DNA of 56,389 nt from Actinomycetes bacterium (GTDB taxonomy: Bacteria > Actinomycetota > Actinomycetes > Streptosporangiales > Streptosporangiaceae): the NCBI GenBank assembly GCA_021792405.1, contig JAJYUU010000006.1, positions 1 to 56,389 of the forward strand, in the 5' to 3' direction. Below the pieces are notes generated by a model. That model did not search any database. It worked only from the letters and a program-made list of their open reading frames with translations, and was not told where the DNA came from. Positions within the stretch are counted from its first letter, which is position 1. The number at the start of each line of letters is the position of its first letter. The translations under genes and the position numbers were made by a program. Below, in pieces: positions 22,790 to 31,152 of this stretch.

Positions 22790-24106
22790 CTAGCCCGCCG
22801 GCGTGCCGTCGCGCAGGACCGGCCAGGCATAGGTGATGACGGCAGCTACGGGAACGGCGATGATGGCGCCAGGGATTCCGGCCACGATCCCGCCCACGCC
22901 GAGCACCAGGATGATAGCCAGCGGATGGAGCCTGACGATCCGGCCGATGACCAGCGGCTGCAGCAGGTGGTCCTCGATCTGGTTCTCCAGGATGAAGACG
23001 CCCAGCAGGATGACAGCGGCAACCCACCCCTTCGTTGCGAGGGTGACCAGGATGGCCAGCGCCCCGACTATCAGGATCCCGATGATGGGCACATAAGCCG
23101 CGATGAATATCAGCACGATGAACGGGACCAGCAGCGGGACGCCGAGCAGCCAGAGCGCTAGCCCGATGAGCACGGAGTGGATCGCGGCCACCACGGTCGT
23201 GCCCCGGATGTAGTAGACGAGCGCCTGCCACGCCGCCTGTCCCGCGAGGTCCACCCGCCGGTGCGCTTCCCCCCGCGACCCGCTGATCACGAAACTCCAG
23301 ATCCGGCGACCGTCCTTGATCAGGAAGAACGAGATGAACAGCGTGAGGATGATCCCGGCCAGGAACTCCAGCGCGTACTTGCCGGTCGTCAGCACCGTCC
23401 CGGCTACTACCGACTTGTGCTGCGAGATGTACTTCAGTCCCTCCGAGGTGAGCCGGGAGAGTCGTGCCGCGTTCAGGTGGAACGGCGGTCCGGCGAGGGA
23501 TCGCTCGATTGTGTTCGCGGTTCGCTGAGTCTCGCTGAACAGCGTCGGGTAGTCGGCGCTGATCTGAGTGGCCAGCAGCGTGATCGCGCCGCCGATGATC
23601 AGCAGCGCGAGCACGAAGCAGCACCAGGTGGCTAGCAGCGCGCCGGCGCCGCGGCGCCGCAGCCAGCCCGCGAGTGGCTGGAAGAGCGCGGTGAACAGCA
23701 GCGCGCCGATGAGCGGCAGCACCACCAGGCGCAGGTATTCCGCGAGGCGAAACGCCAGGTAGATGACCAGGCCGGTGAGCAGCAGGCGCCAGGACCAGGC
23801 CGCTGTCTGGCGTAGCAGCCTTGACACCTGCAGGTCGGGGCTGACCGCGCGCGAGTCGCCATCCGGCCGGACCGGCCCGTTGGCAGCTTCCGGTCCCGCA
23901 GCTGGCTGCGGCCCGGGGCCCGGCTGCGGTCCGGGGCCCGGCTGCGGCCCGGGGCCCGGCTGCGGCCCGGCCGCAGCCGGATGCGAGGCGGCGCCAGCCT
24001 CGCCGGCCCGCCAGAGCCGCCGGACGGCGGCTAGTACCCCGTCATGGTGCTTGGCGGCGGCCGAGGCCGGCGGTTCGCTGCTGCGCTGACTTGACCGGCC
24101 CGTCAT
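22790..24106 (-). CDS. AI-2E/PerM-family membrane permease
   Basis: A ~438-residue integral membrane protein. The ATG at 24106 (MTGRSSQRSSEP) is as likely as the ATG at 24115 (MYC...). The N-terminus is disordered with an 18-base DNA repeat giving GPGPQP units (~23900-23970). The PerM core follows, with about eight helices: LLLTGLVIYLAFRLAEYLRL, VVLPLIGALLFTALFQPLAG, then a soluble insert, then ILTLFISFFLIKDGRRIW, a family signature, and VPLLVPFIVLIFIAAYVPII. The family is linked to AI-2 export or Na+/H+ exchange in a few members; the substrate here is unknown. Its first 41 bases are duplicated 396 bases upstream. Confidence 0.9.
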   Translation of the reverse strand: MTGRSSQRSSEPPASAAAKHHDGVLAAVRRLWRAGEAGAASHPAAAGPQPGPGPQPGPGPQPGPGPQPAAGPEAANGPVRPDGDSRAVSPDLQVSRLLRQTAAWSWRLLLTGLVIYLAFRLAEYLRLVVLPLIGALLFTALFQPLAGWLRRRGAGALLATWCCFVLALLIIGGAITLLATQISADYPTLFSETQRTANTIERSLAGPPFHLNAARLSRLTSEGLKYISQHKSVVAGTVLTTGKYALEFLAGIILTLFISFFLIKDGRRIWSFVISGSRGEAHRRVDLAGQAAWQALVYYIRGTTVVAAIHSVLIGLALWLLGVPLLVPFIVLIFIAAYVPIIGILIVGALAILVTLATKGWVAAVILLGVFILENQIEDHLLQPLVIGRIVRLHPLAIILVLGVGGIVAGIPGAIIAVPVAAVITYAWPVLRDGTPAG

Positions 24107-24114
24107 GCAGTACA
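24074..24114. repeat. 41-base direct repeat, copy A (start of the AI-2E gene)
   Basis: This copy matches the one at 24470-24510 at 39 of 41 positions (TTCGCTGCTGCGCT, then AC, TTGACCGGCC, GTCATGCAGTACA). It covers the start codon region and first codons of the AI-2E gene on the minus strand. Confidence 0.85.
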
Positions 24115-24161
24115 AGTTACGGCAGTCAAGCTCTGGCCTGCTGTCATGGCCTGCTGCCGCG

Positions 24162-24377
24162 TCACTCCCCCTCGTCTGTCGCGGATGCGACTAGCTGCGA
24201 TCTATCGCGCAGTCCTCGTTCGTGCTCTCGCAGGTCACCGAGCATTTGCGCCGTCTCTTCATGATTTACCTCGAAGCCGATCGCCATGACGACCGTCGCC
24301 AAGGTCGAGGCTCGCGGATCTAGATCCAGCGAGCCGCTGGCTTCGGGTGGTGTCACAAGAGCCAGCCCCACTGCCAC
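24162..24377 (-). CDS. Small hypothetical protein
   Basis: A 71-codon frame from a GTG at 24377, just after an in-frame stop. The product includes LDLDPRASTLATVVMAIGFE and ETAQMLGDLREHERGLRDRS, which read like a helical protein, and the codon use is less GC-extreme at third positions than the neighbours. I do not recognise the family. There is no strong ribosome binding site. It could be the remaining tail of a decayed gene whose 5' part was displaced when the 41-base repeat formed. Confidence 0.35.
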   Translation of the reverse strand: MAVGLALVTPPEASGSLDLDPRASTLATVVMAIGFEVNHEETAQMLGDLREHERGLRDRSQLVASATDEGE

Positions 24378-24469
24378 CTGCCGGGCCGAGGTAGGGGATC
24401 AGGAGCTTCATACGCTCGCCGGGCTCCATGAGCAAGATCAGCGCACCACCGGCCCCGCCCGGTCGGCTG

Positions 24470-24510
24470 TTCGCTGCTGCGCTCACTTGACCGGCCGGTC
24501 ATGCAGTACA
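24470..24510. repeat. 41-base direct repeat, copy B (upstream of DUF3093 gene)
   Basis: Second copy of the 41-base element at 24074. Read on the minus strand it again encodes MYCMTGRSS followed by ERSSE, but then the frame diverges and no permease follows. It lies 22 bases before the DUF3093 start, so it falls within that gene's promoter/leader. Confidence 0.85.
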
Positions 24511-24532
24511 TGCAACCAACTACCGTGGTGCC

Positions 24533-25009
24533 ATGCACTTCTACCGGGAGCGCCTGTTCGCACCGCCACTGTGGTGGGTGGTCGGGATGGTCACCATGCT
24601 CACCTTTGGCGCAATTGTCTGGACCGGCTTTGATCTTCTCATCACTATCGCTGTCTTCGGCGCGCTGATCGCGGTCACGGCCGCGTTCCTGGTGAACTGG
24701 GGCCAGGCGGTGATCGAGGTAACCGCGGGAGAACTGAGAGCCGGGCCCGCGACCCTGCCGCTGACCATGGTCGGCGAGGTACGCGCCCTCAGCGAGGCAC
24801 AAGCCAGGGCGCTGCGCGGTCCGCGAGCCGATCCGGCGGCTCACACCCTGATCCGGCCGTACCTGCGGGACGCTGTCTATATCGAAGTCAAGGGCCCGGA
24901 TCCGGCTAGCCCGTACTGGCTGCTGGCGACGAGGCACCCGGCCAGGCTCGCCGCCGCCATCGAGACTTGCCGGCCCGTGGCCAGCCCTGGCGGCCTGAAC
25001 ATGACATGA
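24533..25009 (+). CDS. DUF3093 membrane protein
   Basis: A 158-residue protein with two adjacent N-terminal transmembrane helices (WWVVGMVTMLTFGAIVWTGF, LLITIAVFGALIAVTAAFLV) and a soluble C-terminal part (VIEVTAGELRAGPATLPLTM, YIEVKGPDPASPYWLLATRH). The YRERL start, the double helix and the RHPARLAAAIE end are typical of DUF3093, a conserved actinobacterial family of unknown function often found near dut. The dut gene here is 1.8 kb away on the other strand with the AI-2E gene in between. Confidence 0.9.
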   Translation: MHFYRERLFAPPLWWVVGMVTMLTFGAIVWTGFDLLITIAVFGALIAVTAAFLVNWGQAVIEVTAGELRAGPATLPLTMVGEVRALSEAQARALRGPRADPAAHTLIRPYLRDAVYIEVKGPDPASPYWLLATRHPARLAAAIETCRPVASPGGLNMT

Positions 25010-25057
25010 TCGCCCAGTCACCGCAGCAGCGGAACGGGTGTTAAGGAGGACCAGCTG

Positions 25058-25324
25058 ATGGCAGCCAAGAACAGTGCGGGGAGCCGCGTGGTGAGCGCGC
25101 TGGTCGGCGCGGGCGCAGCCTTTGCGGCCCGCAAGGTCTTGTCCTTCGGCTGGACGAAGATCACCGGCAAGAAGCCGCCGGAGCACCCCGAGGATCCGCA
25201 GGTCGCCTTGCGAGATGCGCTGGTCTGGGGCATCGTACTGGGCGCCGGCGTACATACGGCCAGGATGCTGGCCACCAGGGCCACCACCCGGCGGTCCGCC
25301 GACCCGGACGAGACCTCGGCCTAG
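25058..25324 (+). CDS. DUF4235 membrane protein
   Basis: An 88-residue protein with two hydrophobic segments (ALVGAGAAFAARKVLSFGW and ALVWGIVLGAGVHTARMLA) around the short loop TGKKPPEHPEDPQVALRDA, the characteristic layout of DUF4235. Function is unknown. AAGGAGG 8-9 bases before the ATG is a strong ribosome binding site. It follows the DUF3093 gene by 48 bases on the same strand. Confidence 0.9.
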   Translation: MAAKNSAGSRVVSALVGAGAAFAARKVLSFGWTKITGKKPPEHPEDPQVALRDALVWGIVLGAGVHTARMLATRATTRRSADPDETSA

Positions 25325-25395
25325 GCGTCGCGCCGCCCGCGTGCCGCTGCCGCCCGCGTGCCGCGCAGCGGGCGGGATTGCCCTAGCATGACTGC

Positions 25396-26160
25396 GTGCA
25401 TGGGAAGAATCGCTCGCGCCTGACCTATCAGATCGGTTACGCGATCCGCCACCCTGGCCGCATTGCCGGGTACGCTCGCCGCCACGGCCGCGACACCTGG
25501 CTCTGGCTGACCACGCGTGACCACATCAGCTACTACCGCGCAGTCATGCGTTCCGATGCTGGCAGGAGCAGCGACGCCGCGGTCGGCAGCAAGACCCGCG
25601 AGGCCTGGCTGCAGATCGGTCAGCTGCAGTTCGACTATCTGTGCAGCCACGGGCTCAAACCCGACATGCGGATGCTCGACATAGGCTGCGGCAACCTCCG
25701 GGCCGGCCGGCTGTTCATCGACTACCTGGACGCCGGCAACTACTACGGCACCGACATCTCGCCGGACATCCTGCTGGCGGCCCAGCGCACCGTCGTCGAG
25801 TACGGCCTGCAGCGCAAGCTTCCCTACCTCAGCCTGGTCAGCGACATGAAGCTGGAGTTCCTGCCGGACGGCTACTTCGACGTCGTCCACGCCCACAGCG
25901 TGTTCTCCCATTCGCCGCTCCCGGTGATCGAGGAGTGCCTGGCACATATCGGCCGGATCATGGCCCCTGGCGGGTTCTTCGACTTCACCTTCGACCGCAC
26001 CGAGGGCACCGAGCACCAGGTTCTGCGCGAGGACTTCTACTACCACACCGACACGCTGATCGGCCTGGCCAAGCGGTACGGCCTGACTGCGCAGTACCTG
26101 GCGGACTGGGAAGAGACCGGGCACGAACAGTCCAAGATCCGGGTAACGCGGCCGGCCTAG
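25396..26160 (+). CDS. Class I SAM-dependent methyltransferase
   Basis: A 254-residue soluble enzyme. After an ~85-residue N-terminal helical region, the Rossmann methyltransferase core shows [19 protein letters not shown] (SAM motif I), [14 protein letters not shown] (acidic ribose binder), [20 protein letters not shown] and [13 protein letters not shown]. The acceptor is not predictable. The start is a GTG at 25396. It stands alone between DUF4235 and glgC. Confidence 0.85.
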   Translation: MHGKNRSRLTYQIGYAIRHPGRIAGYARRHGRDTWLWLTTRDHISYYRAVMRSDAGRSSDAAVGSKTREAWLQIGQLQFDYLCSHGLKPDMRMLDIGCGNLRAGRLFIDYLDAGNYYGTDISPDILLAAQRTVVEYGLQRKLPYLSLVSDMKLEFLPDGYFDVVHAHSVFSHSPLPVIEECLAHIGRIMAPGGFFDFTFDRTEGTEHQVLREDFYYHTDTLIGLAKRYGLTAQYLADWEETGHEQSKIRVTRPA

Positions 26161-26245
26161 CGGCCGGCGATACTTATCTCCGCGTTCGCGGACCACACTT
26201 GTAACCACGAGGGCTTACCTTGCCCCAGTGGTCCAGGAGGTGGAG

Positions 26246-27502
26246 ATGGCTGCCTACTCAGAGGCTGGACAGGCGAGAGTGCTCGCCATGGTCCTGGCCG
26301 GTGGGGCCGGCAAGCGACTCGCGCCGCTGACCGCGGACCGGGCCAAGCCAGCCGTGCCATTCGGCGGCCTGTACCGGCTGGTAGATTTCGCCTTGTCCAA
26401 CCTGGTCAACGCCGGGATGCGGCGCATCTGCGTGCTGACCCAGTACAAGAGCCACAGCCTGGACCGCCACATCACCACGACCTGGCGGCTCAGCAGCCTG
26501 CTCGGCAACTACGTGACGCCTGTCCCGGCCCAGCAGCGGCTTGGCCCGCGCTGGTTCACCGGCTCGGCAGACGCCATCTATCAGTCACTGAACCTGATCT
26601 ATGACGACCAGCCGGACATCGTCGCGGTGTTCGGCGCCGACCACGTGTTCCGGATGGACCCGCAGCAGATGATCGACCAACACATCGCCGGTGGCGCCGG
26701 GGTGACGGTGGCGGCGATCCCGGTGCCGCGGACTGATGCGACGGCTTTCGGCGTGATCCGGGTGGCTCCGGACGGGCGCACCATCGAGGCGTTCCTGGAG
26801 AAGCCCGCCGACCCGCCGGCCATGCCCGGCCGGCCCGACGTGGCGTTCGCCTCGATGGGCATCTACGTCTTCAGCGCGGACATCCTGGTGGACTCGCTGC
26901 GCGCGGACGCCGCCGACGACGCCAGCCGGCACGACATGGGCGGCGACATCGTCCCGATGCTGGTCGGCAAGGGCATGGCGCAGGTCTATGACTTCCTGGA
27001 CAACAAGGTCCCGGGCGCAGAGCCGCGCGATGCCGGCTACTGGCGTGATGTCGGGACGCTGGACTCCTACTTCGAGGCGCAGATGGACTTGTGCGCCGTG
27101 CACCCGATCTTCAACCTCTATAACGACAAGTGGCCGCTGCTGACCCAGGTGCCGTCGCAGCCGCCGGCCAAGTTCGTGCACGACAGCGGCGATCGGGTCG
27201 GCCGGGCGATCAACAGCGTCGTCAGCAACGGCGTCATCGTGTCCGGCGGTCTCGTCCGCGACGCCGTGCTATCGCCCGGCGTCCGGGTCAACAGCTGGGC
27301 CAGGGTCGAGCGCGCCGTCATACTGCACAACACCAGGATCGGGCGGCATGCCGTCATCGAGAACGCCATCATCGACAAGAACGTGGACGTTCCCGAGGGC
27401 GCGGTCATCGGGGTCGACAAGGAACATGACCGAGCCAGGGGCTTCGTGGTGTCGGAAGGCGGGATCACGGTCGTGGGCAAGGGCCAGAAAGTGCCGCTGT
27501 GA
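26246..27502 (+). CDS. glgC: Glucose-1-phosphate adenylyltransferase
   Basis: A 418-residue enzyme making ADP-glucose from glucose-1-phosphate and ATP, the committed step for glycogen and maltose-1-phosphate. The N-terminal nucleotidyltransferase domain shows [20 protein letters not shown] and [15 protein letters not shown], with GTADAIYQ-like [13 protein letters not shown]. The C-terminal left-handed beta-helix shows hexad repeats ([33 protein letters not shown]). The ATG at 26246 has AGGAGG 5 bases upstream and is preferred over the GTG at 26228. It lies 30 bases before glgM on the same strand, so the two enzymes are probably made together. Confidence 0.95.
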   Translation: MAAYSEAGQARVLAMVLAGGAGKRLAPLTADRAKPAVPFGGLYRLVDFALSNLVNAGMRRICVLTQYKSHSLDRHITTTWRLSSLLGNYVTPVPAQQRLGPRWFTGSADAIYQSLNLIYDDQPDIVAVFGADHVFRMDPQQMIDQHIAGGAGVTVAAIPVPRTDATAFGVIRVAPDGRTIEAFLEKPADPPAMPGRPDVAFASMGIYVFSADILVDSLRADAADDASRHDMGGDIVPMLVGKGMAQVYDFLDNKVPGAEPRDAGYWRDVGTLDSYFEAQMDLCAVHPIFNLYNDKWPLLTQVPSQPPAKFVHDSGDRVGRAINSVVSNGVIVSGGLVRDAVLSPGVRVNSWARVERAVILHNTRIGRHAVIENAIIDKNVDVPEGAVIGVDKEHDRARGFVVSEGGITVVGKGQKVPL

Positions 27503-27532
27503 CCAGGTCACAGTCGTGACGGGAACGGGCTC

Positions 27533-28774
27533 GTGACGGAGACCGCTGCCGTCAGCCAGCCGCTCCGGGTGGCGATGCTGACCAGGGAGTACCCGCCGGA
27601 GGTCTACGGCGGTGCCGGCGTGCACGTGGAGTACCTGGCCCGCTCGCTGGCCGGCCTGGTGGACCTGACCGTGCACAGGCAGGGCGGCTGGGGCGAGCGG
27701 ACCAGCCGGGGCGACCGGGGGGCCGGCCGCGCGGCCACTGCGGCCGCCGGGGCAGGTAACGCCGCGCCCGCCGCGGTCGTGCACCAGCCATGGGACGCGC
27801 TGGCCGCGGCCAACTCCGCGCTCCAGGTGATCTCCGCCGATCTCGCCATGGCCGCCGCAGCAGGCGGCGCTGACCTGGTGCACTCGCATACCTGGTATGC
27901 CAACCTGGCTGGCTACCTGAGCTCGCTGCTGTACGGCGTGCCGCACGTGATGACCGCGCACTCGCTGGAGCCGCTCCGGCCGTGGAAGGCCGAGCAGCTC
28001 GGCGGCGGCTACGCGCTGTCGAGCTGGTGCGAGCGAACTGCCATCGAGTCAGCCGCGGCCATCATTGCCGTATCTCAAGGGATGGCCGCTGACATCCTCG
28101 TTTCCTATCCAGCGGTGCAGGCCGATCGCGTGCACGTCATCTACAACGGGATCGATGCCGACCAGTACCAGCCGGACCAGGAGCGTGACGTGCTGGACCG
28201 CTTCGGCATCGATCCGGCCGCGCCGTCTGTCGTGTTCATCGGGCGGGTGACACGGCAGAAGGGCCTGCCGGTGCTGCTGCGGGCCGCGGAGCGGATCGAT
28301 CCGGCCGCGCAGCTCGTGCTGTGCGCGGGCCAGGCCGATACCGCCGAGCTGCAGGCTGAGGTCACCGGGCTGGTCGAGCACTTGCGGGCGAGCCGTTCCG
28401 GAGTGATCTGGCTGCCGGGCATGCTAGCGAAGTCTGAAGTGATCCAGGTCCTGAGCCACGCCACCGTGTTCGTCTGCCCGTCCGAATACGAGCCGCTGGG
28501 GATCGTCAACCTCGAGGCGATGGCCTGCGGTGCCGCTGTCGTCGCGTCCGCCGTGGGCGGGATCCCCGAGGTGGTGGCGGACGGCCAGACCGGGCTGCTG
28601 GTGCCGCCCGGCGACGAGCGGGCGCTAGCCGACGCCGTCAACGCGCTGCTTGCTGACCCGGCGCGAGCGGCCGAATTCGGCGCCCGCGGCCGGAACCGGG
28701 CAATAACCGAGTTCAGCTGGGAGAAGATCGCTGCCCAGACTGCCGACTTGTACGCCAGGCTGGCCCGCGCTTGA
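27533..28774 (+). CDS. glgM: GlgA/GlgM-type ADP-glucose glycosyltransferase (GT4)
   Basis: A 413-residue GT-B fold enzyme. LREYPPEVYGGAGVHVEYLA-type start (TREYPPEVYGGAGVHVEYL), FIGRVTRQKGLPVLLRAAER and SEYEPLGIVNLEAMACGAAV (donor-binding Glu) are GT4 signatures. Actinobacterial proteins with this N-terminus are mainly alpha-maltose-1-phosphate synthases (GlgM), which use ADP-glucose from GlgC; older annotation calls them glycogen synthase. It carries a Gly/Ala-rich insertion (~residues 50-80, GGWGERTSRGDRGAGRAA) not usual for the family. The start is a GTG 30 bases after glgC. No glgE or treS is nearby. Confidence 0.92.
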   Translation: MTETAAVSQPLRVAMLTREYPPEVYGGAGVHVEYLARSLAGLVDLTVHRQGGWGERTSRGDRGAGRAATAAAGAGNAAPAAVVHQPWDALAAANSALQVISADLAMAAAAGGADLVHSHTWYANLAGYLSSLLYGVPHVMTAHSLEPLRPWKAEQLGGGYALSSWCERTAIESAAAIIAVSQGMAADILVSYPAVQADRVHVIYNGIDADQYQPDQERDVLDRFGIDPAAPSVVFIGRVTRQKGLPVLLRAAERIDPAAQLVLCAGQADTAELQAEVTGLVEHLRASRSGVIWLPGMLAKSEVIQVLSHATVFVCPSEYEPLGIVNLEAMACGAAVVASAVGGIPEVVADGQTGLLVPPGDERALADAVNALLADPARAAEFGARGRNRAITEFSWEKIAAQTADLYARLARA

Positions 28775-28796
28775 CCGCTCTGCCGCAACCCATGAT

Positions 28797-28822
28797 CCCG
28801 AAGGATATTGCACCGTTTCGGG
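28797..28822 (+). terminator. Weak hairpin after glgM
   Basis: CCCGAA and TTCGGG pair around a 14-base loop, 20 bases after the glgM stop, followed by the AT-rich CTAAATTCTTTA. A possible terminator for the glgC-glgM unit. Confidence 0.35.
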
Positions 28823-28869
28823 CTAAATTCTTTACGCGTAACTTCACCGCGGCCTGGCGCTACGCTTAG

Positions 28870-28885
28870 TCAAGATACATCTTGA
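28870..28885. promoter_or_regulatory. Palindrome TCAAGAT-AC-ATCTTGA upstream of the DUF1707 gene
   Basis: A perfect inverted repeat with 7-base arms and a 2-base centre ends 15 bases before the DUF1707 start codon, just ahead of CGGAGG. The AT-rich dyad over the promoter/leader is a likely operator. The arrangement recalls PadR-type sites; no PadR gene is in the window, so the cognate factor is inferred to be elsewhere. Confidence 0.55.
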
Positions 28886-28900
28886 TTCGGAGGCACGCCG

Positions 28901-29482
28901 ATGGAACCTGCTGAGCCAATCCGGGCCGGTGACCGGGACCGGGACGCCGTTGTGCAGCGGCTGCAGGAGGCCTTCGCCGAAGGCAGGCTCGACGACGACG
29001 AGTTTGACCAGCGGACCAGGGCGGCCCTGACCGCCCGGCTGAGCAGCGACCTGGCAGTGCTGACTCGCGATCTGCCCGACGGCCCGCCGGCCGGTTCGCC
29101 TGCCATGACGGCGCGGCCTGCGCCAGCCGGCCGCAGACCGGGCCGACTGGCTATGGCCTACAAGAGTTCGGTCCGGCGGGGCGGGCGCTGGAGCGTGCCC
29201 GAGCAATTCCGGACGGTCGTCTACAAGGGCAGCGGGCACATCGATCTGCGCGCCGCCGAACTGACCGCGCCGGTGACCACCCTGTTCGCGATCGCCTACA
29301 AGTCGCGCATCGACGTGCTGGTCCCCCTCGGCGTCCGGGTCGAACTCGACGGCTTCGGCGTGAGCAAGGGCTGGTCAGCTGAGGAGGACCTGGAAGGTCG
29401 CCTGCCGGCCGGCGCGCCCGTCGTGCACATCCGCGGCATCGGCTACAAGGGCAGCGTCGAGGTCCTCACGAAACCGCGCTGA
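28901..29482 (+). CDS. DUF1707 domain protein with C-terminal repeat domain
   Basis: A 193-residue protein. Residues 7-60 are DUF1707 (IRAGDRDRDAVVQRLQEAFA, EGRLDDDEFDQRTRAAL), a short helical domain common in actinobacterial envelope-stress proteins. Residues ~85-193 hold four spaced copies of an A/V/G-Y-K-S/G motif (AYKSSV, VYKGSGHIDLRAAEL, AYKSRIDVLVPLGVRVE, GYKGSVEVL). They resemble the strand repeats of cell-wall-active antibiotic response (LiaF/DUF2154-like) domains. There is no membrane helix. CGGAGG sits before the ATG and an operator-like palindrome upstream suggests inducible expression. Confidence 0.88.
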   Translation: MEPAEPIRAGDRDRDAVVQRLQEAFAEGRLDDDEFDQRTRAALTARLSSDLAVLTRDLPDGPPAGSPAMTARPAPAGRRPGRLAMAYKSSVRRGGRWSVPEQFRTVVYKGSGHIDLRAAELTAPVTTLFAIAYKSRIDVLVPLGVRVELDGFGVSKGWSAEEDLEGRLPAGAPVVHIRGIGYKGSVEVLTKPR

Positions 29483-29577
29483 GCTTGCCGACTTTGCATC
29501 CCATCCAGCCCTCCCAGGCGACCTTATCAACCGCTATGCCCGGTTCTCAGCGCGGATCCGATGCTGAATCGGCCCCG

Positions 29578-29623
29578 GCCGGGTGCCCGCCGGTCAGGTA
29601 GCCGGGTGCCCGCCGGTCAGGTA
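29578..29623. repeat. Two 23-base tandem units at the 3' end of the VOC gene
   Basis: Two identical copies of GCCGGGTGCCCGCCGG followed by TCAGGTA (29578-29600 and 29601-29623) lie just beyond the stop of the minus-strand VOC gene. Confidence 0.85.
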
Positions 29624-30120
29624 ACGGAGCCGGCCGCGGCGCCGGTCACCCGGTCGCCCCACCGCGCGATCTCCGCGTCGAGGTCCAGCGGCCCGATCAT
29701 CGAGCCGTGGGCGGTCTCTGCTGCCCAGGCCTCGGCCGGCACCCGCCACATCACCTCGAATTCGATACCGCTCGGGTCCTTTGCGTACAAAGACTTCGAC
29801 ACGCGGTGATCACTCGCGCCGACGAGCGCGTTCCTGGCAGTCAGCCGGTCGCGGACAGCGGCGAGCTCGGCCAGCGTGCCGACCTCCCAGGCCAGGTGGT
29901 ACAGACCGACATAGCTGCCGTGCGGCAACTTGCCGTCAGGCACCGAGAACAAGCCGAGATCATGGTCGTTAGCCGTACCACGGGCGCGCAGGAAGGCCGC
30001 CCGGCCCGGTATCTCCATGGCAATCTCGAAGCCGAGGGTTGCGGTGTAGAAGTCAACGGACGCGGCGAGGTCGCGCACGTACAGGACGGCATGATTCAGT
30101 CGGCGTACAACCATTACCAC
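29617..30120 (-). CDS. VOC-family (glyoxalase/dioxygenase-like) protein
   Basis: A 167-residue protein with two beta-alpha-beta-beta-beta units. The metal ligands of the superfamily are visible: His in LNHAVLYVRDL, His in YHLAWEVG and Glu in SGIEFEVMW. The pattern FYTATLGFEIAMEIPGRAAF and KSLYAKDPSGIEFEVM resembles single-domain catechol-dioxygenase-like VOC enzymes. The substrate is unknown. The start is probably the ATG at 30120 or one of the next few codons (MVMVVRR). It is divergent from the SAV2177-family methyltransferase. Confidence 0.88.
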   Translation of the reverse strand: MVMVVRRLNHAVLYVRDLAASVDFYTATLGFEIAMEIPGRAAFLRARGTANDHDLGLFSVPDGKLPHGSYVGLYHLAWEVGTLAELAAVRDRLTARNALVGASDHRVSKSLYAKDPSGIEFEVMWRVPAEAWAAETAHGSMIGPLDLDAEIARWGDRVTGAAAGSVT

Positions 30121-30233
30121 TCCTCATTAGCTCACCCGGCATAATGCCGCGCTAAGCCACCGCATTCCCGCCGCAACGGGCGGCCACACTATGCTGAACT
30201 CGGATCGCCGCTGAACCCGATGGGAGTCATGCC

Positions 30234-31055
30234 GTGACGGACGGCTACGCCGAGGACCAGGATCCCCGCGGCTTAATCGATACGAGCGTGGCGCACCAGG
30301 CCCGGATCTATGACTACTGGCTCGGCGGCAAGGACAACTTCGCTGTCGACCGCGAGGCGGCCGAGCAGGCGCTGGCGGCCTACCCTGGCCTTCGCCGAGG
30401 GGTCCGCGCTCAGCGTGCGTTCCTGGCCAGCGCGGTCGGATACCTGGCAGGCCAGGCAGGCATCCGCCAGTTCCTTGATATCGGGACCGGCATCCCGACA
30501 GCGAGCAACACGCACGAGGTCGCCCAGGCGATAGCACCCGACGCCAGGGTTGTCTACGTCGACAACGATCCCATGGTTCTCGCGCACGCCCGGGCTCTGC
30601 TCACCAGCACCTCGCCGGGAGCGACTAGCTACCTGGACGCCGACCTGCGCGATCCGGAGACCATCCTCAGTGCCGCGTCACAGCTGCTGGACTTCCGGCA
30701 GCCGATCGCCATCCTGCTGATCGGCGTACTGCAACTCATCAGCGACGACGACGACCCGCACGCCATCGTCGCCCGTTTCACCGAGGCAGTGCCAGCGGGC
30801 AGCTGGCTGGCAATCTTCCATCCGGCGAGCGACATCGTTCCCGATCAGATCGGCGAGGCGGCGCGCCGGGTGAACGCCCGCTCCGCGAACACGACCACGC
30901 TGCGCAGCCGGGAGCAGATCGCCCGGTTCTTCGACGGCCTGGAACTGCTTGACCCCGGCCTGGTGCAAGTCCACCGCTGGCGGCCAGGATCGGCCGCGCC
31001 CGACGACGGCGAGCAGATCGCCGGATATGCCGGGCTAGCTCGCAAGCCTGACTGA
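30234..31055 (+). CDS. SAV2177-family (DUF574) SAM-dependent methyltransferase
   Basis: A 273-residue protein. LIDTSVAHQARIYDYWLGGK, NFAVDREAAEQAL, RRGVRAQRAFLASAV, QFLDIGTGIPTASNTHEVAQ, VVYVDNDPMVLAHARALL and SYLDADLRDPETIL are hallmark strings of this large actinobacterial family, found in many copies in streptomycete-like genomes. A methyltransferase fold is certain; the acceptor is unknown. The start is a GTG at 30234. Its 3' end faces a 15-base triple repeat and the convergent citrate synthase. Confidence 0.93.
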   Translation: MTDGYAEDQDPRGLIDTSVAHQARIYDYWLGGKDNFAVDREAAEQALAAYPGLRRGVRAQRAFLASAVGYLAGQAGIRQFLDIGTGIPTASNTHEVAQAIAPDARVVYVDNDPMVLAHARALLTSTSPGATSYLDADLRDPETILSAASQLLDFRQPIAILLIGVLQLISDDDDPHAIVARFTEAVPAGSWLAIFHPASDIVPDQIGEAARRVNARSANTTTLRSREQIARFFDGLELLDPGLVQVHRWRPGSAAPDDGEQIAGYAGLARKPD

Positions 31056-31100
31056 TTGACAGCTACCTCGGGTCCCGGGCAGTGCTCGCCCAGGCGACAG

Positions 31101-31145
31101 CTAAACCCTGTCCGCCTAAACCCTGTCCGCCTAAACCCTGTCCGC
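31101..31145. repeat. Three identical 15-base units between convergent genes
   Basis: CTAAACCCTGTCCGC occurs three times in perfect tandem in the 97-base gap between the methyltransferase and citrate synthase stops. Confidence 0.95.
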
Positions 31146-31152
31146 CATCGAG

